A stretch of 64,000 nt of DNA from Endomychus coccineus (GCA_958510875.1 OY294067.1:259161736-259225735); one strand, 5' to 3'; counted from the first letter of the stretch, positions 21,984 through 33,012 are shown. Program-made: numbers and translations. Notes: a model not told the origin generated them from the letters alone.

Positions 21984-22695
21984 ATGGCGGACGAAGAGGA
22001 TTTAGAGGTGGACAAGGAGGAGCACATCGGCGGCATTATGGCATCGAGAGAATTACCAAATTTCCTCCCTTTTTCCGCGATGACACAAGATTTTGGTCTG
22101 CTCAGGTGGAATCGGCGTTCAATATTCACGGTATCACAGGGGACAAAACCAAATTTGAATGTATCATCACCTACGCGGACAAAGACTTCACACCTCATAT
22201 TTTGTCGTTAGCGAAAAATCCTCCTGATGAAGATAAATATGAAGCAATAAAAGCAAAAATCATATTTTCTGAATCAGAAGAATCCCGTCTGCGCAGAATT
22301 CTACAGGGCCAGAATTCGGAAGGGGAAAAACCCTCACACTATCTGGATGAGCTCCGGAATCTTGCTGGAGACCGGGTAAATGCTTAAGTGCTCAGAACTT
22401 TGTTCATTGAACAACTGCCAGAGCAACCACGTTACACTCTTTCCACTTCCGATGAAGTTGATCTTGATAAAATTGCGGAAAAATACTAGATTTTCAACAA
22501 CCTTAGGGAGTTTCGTCAATCCGACAGGCCGTGGTCGGCAAAAGTACTGCCACTACTCTTGAACCTCCAGCTGAAGCATTGATAGTTAATCTTTTCGAAA
22601 AACTTGAGACGAAGATTGACCAACGTTCGCGTTCCCTATCACGGGGAGAAGAGAATCGTTTGCGTCCACAGTCTAGGCTGGGTAAGACAGAAAAC
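21984..22695 (+). pseudogene. gypsy gag, frameshifted and truncated
   Basis: The likely start ATG 21984 gives MADEEDLEVDKEEHIGG. The conserved part continues in the neighbouring frame as ITKFPPFFRDDTRFWSAQVE, YEAIKAKIIF, SEESRLRRILQGQ and PSHYLDELR, the capsid-like Gag of gypsy elements. After a break near 22385, LRTLFIEQLPEQPRYTLSTS continues to a stop at 22488, then another frame has EALIVNLFEKLETKIDQRSR and an Arg/Ser-rich tail to about 22690. No zinc knuckle or pol follows. Confidence 0.8.
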
Positions 22696-22803
22696 CCCCT
22701 CAATCCCATGTGATATTTGACCATCTCTAACTAGAACGCATTAAAATTTCCGGAATTATATGTCATTTAGTTCTGTTTTGAAATTCATCGAAAGCAAGCA
22801 ATC

Positions 22804-23549
22804 TTGAAAATTTTTGTAAACATGGGAAAATGTGAATATTGCATCTTGATTAAACATTATTTCTTGCGTGGAAGAAACATTACACAAGCCAAAACTTTGC
22901 TTGTTAAACATTATGGAAACTCTTCACCATCGATTGGAATGATTCACGAGTGGTTTATTGATTCTCCTTGTGGTAGTATGACCACGAAGGACGCTGAACG
23001 TTCTGGTCGTCCAATTGATGTTGATGATCGACAAGTTGAAGTTCATGAGATTGCTAAGACTATGGGCATCTCAACCGAACGGGTACGGAACATTTCGCAT
23101 AAATTTTTGAATATGAGAAAGCTATCTGCCAGATGGGTGCCATTTGCTCTCTATTGACAACAAGCGCGACCGTCTTTTAACTTCAAAGGCGATTTGGCGA
23201 TATGGAGGACTTTTTGCGCCGTTTCGTAACCGTGGACGAAACATGGATACATCACAACACATCAGATACCAAAGAGCAGTCGAAACAGTTGACTTGTCCT
23301 GGCGAATCGAAGCCGGAAAAGGCCAAAGTGGGTTTATCGACTAACAAAGTCATGGCGTTTTTAGGGATGCACACGGTATCGTCCATATCTATTACCTTGA
23401 AAAGGGCAGAACGATCGCCGGCGTGTATTATGCGAAGCTGTTGGATCGATTCGACTCATTTGGCAAAGAAAATAGTGCACCAGGACAACACACCGGCACA
23501 CAGGTCCTCAGTAAAAATGGCAACATTGCATGAATTGCTCTACTATTAG
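22804..23549 (+). pseudogene. mariner A transposase
   Basis: The N-terminal HTH region CILIKHYFLRGRNITQAKTL and ERSGRPIDVDDRQVEVHEIA lead to ISTERVRNISHKFLNMRKLS and ARWVP, followed by a stop near 23155. In other frames come the first catalytic Asp block FLRRFVTVDETWIHHNT (about 23205-23255) and the second block VHQDNTPAHRS (about 23475-23510). The third Asp (SPDLAPSD-type) is absent. At least two frameshifts. Confidence 0.85.
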
Positions 23550-23969
23550 TTAATTATGAAATCAATAAGTCTATAAGATATAGAATATTTGCAGATGAAC
23601 ATATGGGAAAACTTGACAGGCTGACATTTGGTTTGAATCAGTAAAGTCTTGGAGTAACAAATATATTCTCTGGGAAATCTGAAAGGTAGGAACATTGAAA
23701 GTCCAGTAGTTTAAATCACTAAATCCTCCGATTAGCGAATCTATCTAACTTTATTGCTCAACGAATCTAGGTAATCTGAAAGATGATGCAGTAGTTGTCC
23801 CGACGAATCTTCCGTATTTTCCGTTACTTGCCTATGCATTGGTAATCTAACATACTGACATAGACAGATTTTGTCTTTCGTTACTTACATGAAAACGAAG
23901 GTAGATTTGTCCAAAATAATCCCAGAAAATTTTAATGTGAGTTACTTAATGACAACAATGGGACGTGGC
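23550..23969. other. no identifiable feature
   Basis: Non-coding AT-rich sequence between mariner A and repeat R copy 2. Confidence 0.45.
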
Positions 23970-24588
23970 TCGTAGGTTATGTTATTTGAAACTTTACTTA
24001 AGATCAAAAATAGTGTCATGGAGAGTTTATCTATTAAAATGTGTCATAAAATTTTTGGCTTGGGTCCCTAGAATCCCTTTGAATTTGCTATTAATAATAC
24101 AGGTTGGAACTGTTGCCTCACCATATTTAAGAGTCATCCGCAGCCACTATTGAACGACCTACGCACTAGCAGCAAGATGTTGATTGAATAAGACTCAAAG
24201 CATTCGTTTCATGTAGAAGTTTTATCAAATTTGCATTGTTATGAACAAATCTATCTTTAATTAGTTGTTGTGTGTTTCAGAATATTTCGAAATGATCGTG
24301 AAACGAGAATTTATTAGTTCCACTCCTCTTCGTGAATTTAATTCGCTCCGAAACTGGCTCCTTCGCTTTGTAGATGTGGTCTTTACGATCCAACATTATC
24401 TGATGTTCCAACATTTCTTTCGCTAACCGAGGTATCGCGTGATATCGAAATAATTGACTTTAAATGTTTTTATTGCTAAATTCAGTATCACGATCAACTT
24501 TAACAGTGAAGTGAACCATCAAGTTATAGGACACTTTAAGGTAGTATAAATTCAGGTCAAGTGGACTTTAAAATGCGATCAGAGCTCT
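23970..24588. repeat. dispersed/direct repeat R, copy 2
   Basis: Same orientation as 20245-20845, with small indels. The shared sequence ends around AAAATGCGATC(A/T)GAGC. Together the copies flank the 3.1-kb block holding mariner A and the gypsy fragment. Confidence 0.85.
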
Positions 24589-24854
24589 ATTTTTTTGCAT
24601 TATCAACATCAACTGTCATTTTCAATAGTTTCTCAATATTCATGTTAAGGCTCTATTTTTGGTTTCAGGTATTACCGAATCATTTAGTTCAGAAATTCAA
24701 CTTCTATGTAACTTGTGTATTGATTTGTTTGTTCCTCAGTATTGTTTTGTGTCAGTAGTTACAACTTAGGCTAGAAAACCTAGAAACACTATTGATACTT
24801 TCAATTGTATAGGTTTTTGCAAGTTGTTTCCCATAATAGTAGGTATAGGGGCGA

Positions 24855-24965
24855 CTTGGGCTGACAGTCACTGTATTACCAGCCGAGAGGTTACAGAGCT
24901 AGATGTCACTGTATTACTGGCCGATAGGTCACTGTATCGAATGAGTGGTCACTTTATTACCGGCC
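24855..24965. repeat. short tandem units with GTCACTGTATTAC
   Basis: GTCACTGTATTACCAGCCGA, GTCACTGTATTACTGGCCGA and GTCACTTTATTACCGGCCG recur three to four times at about 35-40-bp intervals just before the minisatellite. Confidence 0.75.
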
Positions 24966-25115
24966 GCGAGATACGTGTTTCAACATTAAGACATGTGTTT
25001 TAACATTCAGACTCGTGTTTCAACATACAGACTCCTGTGTCAACATACAGACACTTCTTTTGACAGAGAGTCACATGCTTTGAAATCGAGTCACGGGTTT
25101 CAACATGCAGACACA
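24966..25115. repeat. 20-bp minisatellite, about eight units
   Basis: Consensus GACACGTGTTTCAACATACA repeated head to tail with a 20-bp period. Later units are more diverged. There are no spacers between units, so it is a simple minisatellite. Confidence 0.9.
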
Positions 25116-25129
25116 TGTCTGAATACCTA

Positions 25130-25790
25130 CTCACTATAATTCTAATTTGTCAAGTGATGGAAAAATCCATCCGGGCAACCGGAATATCCAAGTTACTTGA
25201 TGGTTCCAAACATAGGCCCTGAGATGTTCGACGGAACGAAATTTCATGGATACCGAGTTGCGCCCAGGTAGTAGTTATTAAGAAAAAACTAGAATGATAA
25301 ACATTGATTATGAACCACACTTTCATTAAATAAATCAAATATACACAAATATGTATCTACACACGGATCAAATAATTTTTACACTTTGGAAACAAGTTAC
25401 TTTGATTTATTGTAATATAACACACCTTTTACAGAATCTTAACGGAAAATCATATTACTTTTATAATTATTTCCGATCAAATCTTCCTTTTTTACACATC
25501 GATGCTTGAACATCAGATTTTTACATTTGTTCACAATGTCGTGGCTTACCATTTTTATATACGTATCTAATTGTAATGTTTTTTGATTTTACAGTCAATA
25601 CAAAACTATTTGGGTAAGAGCAATCAATAAAACAGCTTATTAAAATGCAAATGAGACGCTTCGCACGCATTCGTTTTTCTCGTCAACATATTTGGAGGAA
25701 AATTGCAGTTTCATTGATATAAGTGTCTGCCAAATAGTCAATAAATATCACTCTGCGATGCAATCTCCGACTTCATCGGAGTTTAAAGAA
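25130..25790 (-). repeat. dispersed repeat X, copy 1
   Basis: Its reverse complement aligns in order with 42955-43880. Shared anchors are CGATGCAATCTCCGACTTCATCGG (in pieces), ACAGTCTCAC-like TTTCATTGATATAAGTGTC, AAATTTCGTTCCGTCG and GGATATTCCG. No coding motif was recognised. The other copy is enlarged by a LINE insertion. Confidence 0.65.
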
Positions 25791-26595
25791 GAATAACCAA
25801 ATGTATGTTGTAGCCATTTACTGACTTCAGTTTTTTCTTTGTAGTCCTTAATCTTAATTCTTGAACTTATCGCAACCAAGATTGCCCGAAATGAAATCTG
25901 CAGCTATGTTTCATTAAATCTTCAGTTCAAACTTTGCAGGCAGCATTGTGTAGGTATAGCTAGTTCAAAACCTATTAGGACCGTTTTCGCTTGAAACGAA
26001 ATGCTCTTTCCTCACAAATGGTAATGCCCATTTATTAGACCAAGAACTATGAACAATATTGGGCTACATTGAAATATACCATCTATAAATATGGTTTCCA
26101 AGTTGCATAGAAATTTTTGATTGGTTCAACACGAAAGCCCTGCTATATCACTAGTTTTTCAAGATCACTCAGCACTTGATATACTTTCAGTACATGCATA
26201 TTGAATGTTCTTTCTTATATTTTCTTGTTCCTAAAATTGCCAATGTATTTTCGTCCTATCGCTTCAATTAACTCCTCATCAATTTGTAAAGCTAACAGCT
26301 TTATTTTGAATACATTGCTAGCCATCGCTGTGAGCAATTCATATTCTCCGATAGAACGGTTGTGCTATGGGGAAAGGGTTCCCAACACTACGTCATAATT
26401 CCCCATTCAGTACAGTTCCGCTTTATACATGATTTTGCCGTTGGTCTTTGTACAACGCCACGACTTTTTCCTACATTTCGCGATTATTATTACCAAGTCG
26501 GAACTTGTTATTTCGCATAACTAGCAACGTTTTGCCGTTTTCACTTCACATCTCAAAACTAGTCATTTTAGAAATAAATTGCTGTGGGTTAAGGT
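25791..26595. other. no identifiable feature
   Basis: AT-rich. A 65-codon frame (26201-26398) has no motif I recognise. Confidence 0.45.
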
Positions 26596-26748
26596 TAACA
26601 CTATAAGTACCTGCTTTTATTATGACCGGAATGAAGATATTTTTTGTTCCCTGATGGGAATTCAGTTCAAAGTATATTGAGCTGAATTTCATCAAGGAAC
26701 AAAAATTCCTCATTCCTTCCATGATAAAACCAGGTACCTATAGTGTTA
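26596..26748. mobile_element. 153-bp palindromic MITE-like element
   Basis: Almost the whole length is an inverted repeat. TAACACTATAAGTACCTGCT at the left matches the complement of AGGTACCTATAGTGTTA at the right, and GTTCC(C/T)TGATG(G)GAATTCAG pairs with the inverse near 26690. The centre is near 26672. No target duplication is obvious. Confidence 0.75.
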
Positions 26749-26825
26749 GTTACCATACCCACCCTCATTATTAAGGTTTTTCCAAGCGAGCAGCTCATCT
26801 TCGTTTCGCAATTCGGACGTAACAT

Positions 26826-28200
26826 TTAGAAAATTTTACTTGTCGTCGAGCAAGTGTAAATTGGCGAGAACAACTGTAAGTTTAAATATTTCGTTTCGAA
26901 CGGAAGCCTCATGAAAAATTTAAGCTGACATTTTTCTTTTATATTTACTACACGTGAGAGGAACCTATAATGATCGAAGAATATCGTGTGAGAGGAGACA
27001 AACATTCGAATTTTTCTTGAAAGTTTGAAGACATAGAAAAAGACCTCAAAAGGTTGGGAGTTCAACAACTCCGCTGTTCGATAGGAAAATGAAGTCTGGT
27101 TGGAAGAAGTTCGGCAGGTCTTGAGCTTGACAATGAAAGGGTGACTATCTAGAGCTCGTCTCATATGCCTATCTAGAATCTCTCGTGATGGCACAACAGA
27201 CGAGGTTGCTGTTGGTGGTGATCCCAAGCATGGGAATGGGAAACTTCATAGGAATAGTTGTACCTGACATCATCATATTAGGAATTGTGGGATTCACCTT
27301 CCTGGTGGTCACTTCCAGCAGACCGTTTATATTGGAGGAGAAACAGAGACCAAGATGAACTCCTGTGGAACACCAGCGATGATGGCCATTGTATCGGAGG
27401 ATACTCCGTCAACCACCACATGGAGTGATCTTTCTGAGAGAAAACTCAATAGTAAGCTACAAAGTTGAGGCGGCAAAAAATGTGACGGAAGTTTTCCAAG
27501 AAGGCTATGGTGCCAGACTCAGTCAAATGCTTTAGAGACATCCAATGCTTCAGCTAGAGATTCTTCATGTTTTTCAATAGAATCGTATCACACATGTGTT
27601 ATATAGACAAGCAGGACTCCCGTTGATCTCTGCTGATGAAAGCGATATTGCCGGTAATTCTCGATTTTGGAGCTCTCTAGGTATTGGATGAGCTCGATGT
27701 TGATGATCGCTTTCTCCATCATGTTATAAATCACAGATAATAGTGCAACGGGTTTGTTATTATTGGGAACGGTCTTCTTTTCTTTTTTTGGAATTGATTG
27801 GACTCCAGCTGTCTCCTAAGCTGGAAGGAAACACACCAAGTGGAAAAACTGGTGTTAATTCGAGCGCACATTGCTTGGAAACTACAGGTGGAATTCCGTC
27901 TGACCCCATAGACATTTTGGTATCGAAATCAAGCAGAAGGCGCCTAATTGTGCGCTGACGAATGACAATTTCAGGTATATGTCTATCGATGGCAGCAATA
28001 TTAAGAGGGTCTTTCCCTTGTGGATCTAAAGTGGAATTTGCTACATACATTTTAGCAAAAAGGTTGGCTTTTCCTTGTGGCTTGGTAGCCAGAGTGCCAT
28101 CATCTTTGGTTAGGGGAGGGAATGAACAGGAAGTGAAATTTCTACCAATTGCTTTGGCGGAAGTCCAAAACTTATATTGTACTTTTATATGATTTTTCAA
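26826..28200 (-). pseudogene. jockey-like LINE ORF2 (RT to C-terminus), degenerate
   Basis: The minus frame from 28200 has KFWTSAKAIGRNFTS, FPPLTKDDGTLAT, GSDGIPPVVSKQCALEL, the pre-RT and RT finger blocks. From about 27760 down to 27250 the RT continues in shifting frames: AIINIELIQYLES, SLAEALDVSKAFD (motif A), VVVDGVSSDTMAIIAGVPQ (motif B). The YADD-type motif C is lost in a deletion near 27250. The C-terminal frame 27227-26826 has REILDRHMRRALDSHPFIVK and the final LINE block. The copy is old. Confidence 0.8.
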
Positions 28201-29295
28201 CGAATAATATAATAATTATAATCGGAAATTTGATAATTCAATAACTTCAGTGGATATCACAAATACGGTAAGGTCTTACGAACGGAAAACAGTTTAACTT
28301 TTGTGAATACAGGAATTAGAAGTATTCCGGAACCCAATTTGTTATCGAGAAGACAAATAAACTTTTGAAATTGTTGAAACTGGTAAATCTACAACTGATA
28401 AATAATAGAATAAATGAAACGTAGAAGTGAGTAAGCGAGTTTTATGGTTAACAATTACACGTGAGTCATATATTTTTCAGAATGCAATTCTTCGCACGTT
28501 CCGCTGCTGTGGGTGGATAGGACAGTGAGATCACCAGAGCAATACATCTTAACATTCTGATTAATATGTGTATACAGAGAGCTCGTGGCTCTGTTTCATC
28601 AGTAATTGTTGCTTTAAACAAACGGTCAGTGTCGTACGAATCTCACGCAAATCTTTGTTAACACGCTCTAATATGCTAATGAAGAAATTAGGTGTGGAGA
28701 TAATTGAAGTGCTAATTACCGAATGAATAATATTACTTCTAGTTTTAAAAAGTTCCAACTTTCATGGAATTTATGCCAGGTCACAAAATTGCAGTGATTG
28801 TGTGACGAATTATCGAAATTTGATTTTAAGCGAATGCCTTCGATACAACACTAATGGGAATTGGAGACAGGAAAGATTTTCTCTGAGTAACTTCAGTAAT
28901 TGTAATGATGTTTGGAATATTATAATTCATATAATTCATGTTACTCTGAAGGAACAATCACCCTTATCTACTGAAAATACTGTTAGTATCAAAGTAGAAA
29001 ACAAAATGAGCCTGTTTAAGTATGATTTGCAATTAGTAGGGTATATAGGGTATATAGCAAAATCTGAATTCATTAAATCGATTTTTGAAGTGAAAACTTC
29101 TTTAGGCGCGTTGAGGCTATTTCACATGGGGGGTAAAACCATGAGTCACGTACAGTCACGCTGTAACTATATATATTTGGTATTATGTATACTGCTGCGT
29201 GCGCAACTACTCGGGTCAGGCATCAGGTAGTCTCTCTATATGCTTACATACGTGTGGATATCTGAGTCGGATACTCGAAGTTATTCATTTACTCT
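28201..29295. other. mostly unidentified; small Penelope terminal-repeat piece near 28945-28995
   Basis: On the minus strand 28995-28940 the sequence GTATTTTCAGTAGATAAGGG then TGATTGTTCC resembles the terminal-repeat tail at 7625-7650. The 142-codon frame at 28802-29230 shows no recognisable domain. Confidence 0.4.
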
Positions 29296-29299
29296 ATCC

Positions 29300-30078
29300 T
29301 CGGTCCTCGTGCAGACGAAAGTTATATTTTTATTGTATTTATTAATTGTACATTTTGTACTTAGTATCGTATCTACGAGCAAGGTTTTAGATATTGTGAA
29401 TATAATTCTCGTCATAAGAATATAACATTAGTGATGTGTATATTTCACAACTGTCAGCATTTCAATCAACAAATATATACATTTTTATATTTATAAATAA
29501 AAAACGTATAATGGGCGGTACAATCCCCGTAAAGAGTATGAATGTACCCGATAGTCATTATAATAAATACACATTATTTCATTTTCAAAACATATTATCT
29601 AATGATATTTACATCGATGTAAGTGAAAGTAATGTCAAACAGCATTGGTCCGAATTGAAGATGTCTACGAATGGTGGTAAAAGAAGACATCATCAATTCG
29701 GACCAATGAACAGAGAAACGCAAAATGTGAACATATAAACATTTTCGTCAAATGTCAGTATGATCGTAAATTAGACCACAAATTATTATTTGAAATAAAA
29801 TTTTGTACTTTCGTATTAATAGTATCACTTATACACATCAATAATGTTATATTCTTATGACAAGAATTATATTCACAATATTTAAAACCTTGCACGTCGA
29901 TACGATACAAAGTACACAATGTACAATTAATAAATTCAATAAAAATATAACTTTCGTCTGCACGAGGACCGATTCATACTCTTTACAGTACAGGGATTGT
30001 ACCGTCCATTATACGTTTTTTTATTAATAAATATGAAAATGTATATAATCGTTGATTGAAATGTTGACAGTTGTGAAA
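29300..30078. repeat. two-block inverted repeat with shuffled order
   Basis: Block A (29300-29443) recurs inverted at 29826-29965. Block B (29446-29545) recurs inverted at about 29970-30078. In a simple palindrome the right side would be B' then A', but it is A' then B', so a rearrangement happened after or during duplication. The centre holds a hairpin (29644-29708). No gene is seen. Confidence 0.75.
29644..29708. repeat. strong hairpin
   Basis: ATTGGTCCGAATTGAAGATG and its near-perfect complement (one mismatch in about 23 bp) are separated by about 18 bp. Confidence 0.85.
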
Positions 30079-30189
30079 ACTAAAGAAAAACTAATTATAT
30101 TAATTTTCATTTAAAAATAATAAAATTGTAATTTCGGATGCCACAACGAGTACAACAACTCCATACTACACTCCGTATCTGTGGCATCG

Positions 30190-30485
30190 GATGTCTTCGT
30201 TGGTTGTCATAATGCTGAGCAACAAAATTTTGTCAGGCAGAAGTTGCATAAAATGAGATCTGATGATACGGGTGGATTATTATACGAGTTAATTTCAGTT
30301 CTTTACCGACCATATACATGATAACTAATAACATAGATAGATGTTGGAGTTGAATTGTCCAATGGTACTGTCGGAAAATTGTGTCATGTAGAAAGAGATG
30401 ACACTGGTGAAATCATACGAATTTGGATGAAATTCCCAAAACAAATTGGTTACTTCATTATGTCAGTTTTCACTTCTATAAGCAG
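30190..30485 (+). pseudogene. Helitron PIF1-like helicase fragment
   Basis: In one plus-strand frame: ASDVFVGCHNAEQQNFVRQK, LHKMRSDDTGGLLYELISV, LYRPYMITNN, then DVGVELSNGTVGKLCHVERD and IRIWMKFPKQIG. This order matches the C-terminal helicase region of Helitron/Helentron Rep-Hel proteins. It is isolated and broken, and lies in the opposite orientation to the piece at 31027-31877. Confidence 0.65.
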
Positions 30486-30539
30486 TGCTCGATGACTGCC
30501 CGTATTTTTTTGTTTATACATTTCCATTCCTCCTATATA

Positions 30540-30680
30540 AGGTCTAAAGCGCTAGAGTGTTATAACATTCGTATAAAATAGCGAAATTTCTCACTTTCAG
30601 AAACTTCAAATTAATTAATTAATTTGACACATGTCAGGTGTTTAGGTCTTACATTATTTTTCGTTACAGAATTTCTTGAT
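30540..30680. repeat. Helentron-associated direct repeat, left
   Basis: Near-identical to 32153-32290 (GCGCTAGAGTGTTATAACAT, TTAATTAATTAATTTGACAC). May be part of the element terminus or a flanking duplication. Confidence 0.85.
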
Positions 30681-31026
30681 TCGGTCGCCGCGCTCTAAGC
30701 CCGCGATAAAAGCTATATGCAATAGCTTAAAAGATACGTGTGGCACTTGGAGAATGCCGCGGTAAAGCTATTGCATAGCATTTTTTCTCAACTTATGCAA
30801 TTATAATTATTTATTTTTTTTAATTTATGCAGTATTTTTTTTTCTTTGATATTTTAATTCAAGTTTTTTCTTTGATATTAATTCAAGTTACACTGTTTGA
30901 GCGTGGTGACCGATAAGAAAACAATTTTTTTTCTTTTATTGAATAAATGAGAAGTTAATATCGTTTAAAATATTTTTATTATCTTACAATACATGTAGGT
31001 TATTCAGAAATTTGTTATCATTGAAA

Positions 31027-31877
31027 CTATAGGTTTATGGTAACTGAATAACTGAAATAAGAGACATAAGTTTGAGACTTGATATCCTCTAAATATCTGG
31101 AAAATTCCGCGTCAATGGTGGTCCCATATTTTGTTGTGGATTCTTGTGGATCATTATTCATTTTCAAATTCAATTTTTCCGAAAGAAAAGTTGTCAACCG
31201 CTCTGATTTTTTATCAGCGAAGTTGATGTTGAAATCGCCAGCCAAGATAAGTGGAAATTTATTACCATTTGTACCAAGTATTTTCGACCTTTCTTCAGTA
31301 TACCCCAGTAAAGTGCGTTGTATAAAATGTTCTACCTCGTCCAATTTTGGATTCGGAGAAATGTAAATTGCTACCATGACTATGTGTAGGCCATTTCTGA
31401 GTTTGCATAAGCACGCACAAATATCTCCAACAAATGAGCGCCTAACATTAACATCGCTAACGTGTGCAATATGTATTTCAATATTCGGAGTCATAATATT
31501 AGTAACATTATTATTATTTTGGTAAATAGCTACCCCTCCTTTTGGAACAGTATCTCGTTTGAATTGAACAATACAAATTTGTTTGTCTCGTAACTGAATC
31601 TTGTAAATCGTATTTGTGACTATTTAGACTTTGGCAATTGAAAGTCATTATTGAAATGTCATTTCTATTACTAATGAAATTTAAGACACTTTGAGCTATC
31701 GTCTGAACACTATTTAAAGGCATTCTTTTGAATTTTTGCAACAAAGATGCAGTCGATGCAGCTTGCCTTCGATTATTATAAAACCTTAATGTAGAATTAT
31801 CGTTTTTTGTCGTGATATACAATTTTTCAATATTAGTCACCCGAGAGAGCGCAACATAAACGAGTTCCTGTTATTTT
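31027..31877 (-). pseudogene. Helentron PIF1 C-terminus and endonuclease domain
   Basis: Reading down from 31877: VYVALSRVTNIEKLYITTKN (PIF1 motif VI), NRRQAAS, then ISIMTFNCQSLNSHKYDLQ, the start of an exo_endo_phos (APE-like) domain. A frame change near 31550 leads to VPKGGVAIYQNNNN and the frame 31494-31027: SFVGDICACLCKLRNGLHIV, YISPNPKLDEVEHFI, LAGDFNINFADKKSERL (GDFN catalytic motif) and TTIDAEFSRYLEDIKSQTYV. The terminal catalytic His segment seen in the sister copy (YHKPI) is altered here. Function in the family: processing DNA during transposition; this copy is inactive. Confidence 0.8.
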
Positions 31878-32152
31878 TCGTTACGGAATTTCTTGATTCG
31901 GTCGCCGCTCTCAAGGCCTGCGATAAAAGCTAAATGCAATATATGCAATAGCTTAATAGAAACAGGTACTCTCAGGTCTCTGCTACGCGCGTCTAACGTA
32001 TAAACTCTAACTGACGCGTAGCAAGCTCCTAGAGGCATATGTCAAAATGATTTCGTTCGTAGCTAATTATAGAGGACGTCTGGAGTTCATGCAATTATGT
32101 TTTTAGATAATTCGAACTTTCTAATTTCGATAGGCCACGTGAAAATCCCGGA

Positions 32153-32290
32153 GTCTAAAGCGCTAGAGTGTTATAACATTCGTATAAAATAGCGAAATTT
32201 CTCACTTTTAGAAACTTCAAATTAATTAATTAATTTGACACATGTTAGGTGTTTAGGTCTTACATTATTTTTCGTTACGGAATTTCTTGA
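32153..32290. repeat. Helentron-associated direct repeat, right
   Basis: Partner of 30540-30680. Confidence 0.85.
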
Positions 32291-32294
32291 GGAA

Positions 32295-32590
32295 TGGTGT
32301 GACCCGGATTTAAATATATTCTGCTAGTGCTGATTTTACATTACTATTTTTCTTTATATGTGCAAAATGTTTTTTATACCAAGTTGGAATATTCCTTCTA
32401 GTTTGGCCCACATAGCATTTTGTACACGACTCGCAATCGATTTTTTAAATCCCGTATTTGTTGAAATTAAAAACTTCATCATGGTTTTGCCTCAAGCAGT
32501 TTCTAACTTGTTCTCAAATCTGTAAACGGGTTGTAACGCATATTTAGAAAACAAATCATGGAATTCATCGATTACTTCACTTATCGTCTT
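32295..32590 (-). pseudogene. Penelope GIY-YIG fragment, minus strand
   Basis: On the minus strand: FSKYALQPVYRFENKL in pieces, then ATPFL-proximal CESCTKCYVGQTRRNIPTWY, KKHFAHIKKN and KSALAEYI, the GIY-YIG core, with stops. It lies head to head with the plus-strand copy that begins near 32590. Confidence 0.65.
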
Positions 32591-32937
32591 TCAGTTATTA
32601 ATAAATACCCTGATGTGTTTTCTATATTTGCAATACAACCGTTTATAGATAAGTTTAAGTTTAGAAGAAGCTACAAACCGTTTAAACAACACCTTCGTTA
32701 GAGTTTCCCACATCGACAAATCGGGATTAACAAAATCGGATGTCGTATTCGAAATGGTATGGGCAAACTAGAAGGAATATTCCAATACGGTGTAAAGAAC
32801 ATTCTGCACATGTAAAGAAAGTTAATGGTGAAAAGTCAGCGTTAGCCATACATATCTTAAATAGAGGTCACACTATTCCTCAAGAAAGTTTATCTTACCC
32901 TAATGACATATATCATGGCACTATTGATAAGAAATAA
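32590..32937 (+). pseudogene. Penelope GIY-YIG fragment, plus strand
   Basis: IFAIQPFIDKFKF and VSHIDKSGL lead, after a frame change, into KWYGQTRRNIPIRCKEHSAH, VKKVNGEKSALAIHILNRGH and a stop at 32935. These are GIY-YIG nuclease blocks of the same Penelope family as 33306-33626. Confidence 0.7.
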
Positions 32938-32959
32938 TCAACTTGTCCACTAAAAATAC

Positions 32960-33012
32960 TATTGAAGTACTGAGAACCTTTCGGCTACCAAGTAGCCATC
33001 AACAGAGTGAAC
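32960..33012 (-). ncRNA. hammerhead-like motif, Penelope family 2
   Basis: Minus strand: CTGTTGA box (33005-32999), stem GGCTAC-TTG-GTAGCC, GAAA (32982-32979), then AGGT..ACTT as a possible stem III. The box deviates from CUGANGA at one position (A to U). An extra U precedes stem II, as in the family-1 motif. Confidence 0.5.

Larger units (their letters stand above)
21476..22703 (+). mobile_element. gypsy-type retrotransposon fragment (LTR, leader, gag)
   Basis: Contains a primer-binding site TGGTGACCCCGACGTG at 21958, a form common in insect gypsy/mag-like elements, and gag after it. The LTR candidate before it (about 21610-21956) has a TATA-like TTTATATAAG near 21715 and AATAAA-poor sequence. 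Its 5' limit is uncertain. No pol is present. The fragment lies inside mariner A. Confidence 0.7.
21415..23547 (+). mobile_element. mariner A, interrupted by gypsy sequence and 3' truncated
   Basis: The 5' end (GTGAAAAGTTCCTGAAAAAT then ACAATCGAAAAT, 21421-21470) matches the starts of mariner B and C. The matching sequence resumes at about 22704 (ATGTGATATTTGACCATCTC) after a 1.2-kb gypsy fragment. The transposase runs 22804-23547 and stops matching after HELLY, so the third catalytic Asp and the right TIR are missing. Confidence 0.8.
30540..32290 (-). mobile_element. Helentron fragment (helicase end plus endonuclease)
   Basis: A non-coding block of about 140 bp (TCTAAAGCGCTAGAGTGTTA ... GGAATTTCTTGA) occurs in direct orientation at 30540-30680 and 32153-32290. 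Just inside lie CGCGATAAAAGCTA..GCAATAGCTT motifs near 30705 and 31918. Between them, on the minus strand, are the last helicase motif and an AP-like endonuclease, the layout of insect Helentrons (Rep-Hel with a downstream EN). The element is a fragment with broken frames. Confidence 0.7.

Noticed and set aside
24966..25115. CRISPR-like array
   Set aside because: The 20-bp repeats are contiguous with no spacers, in eukaryotic DNA; it is a minisatellite.
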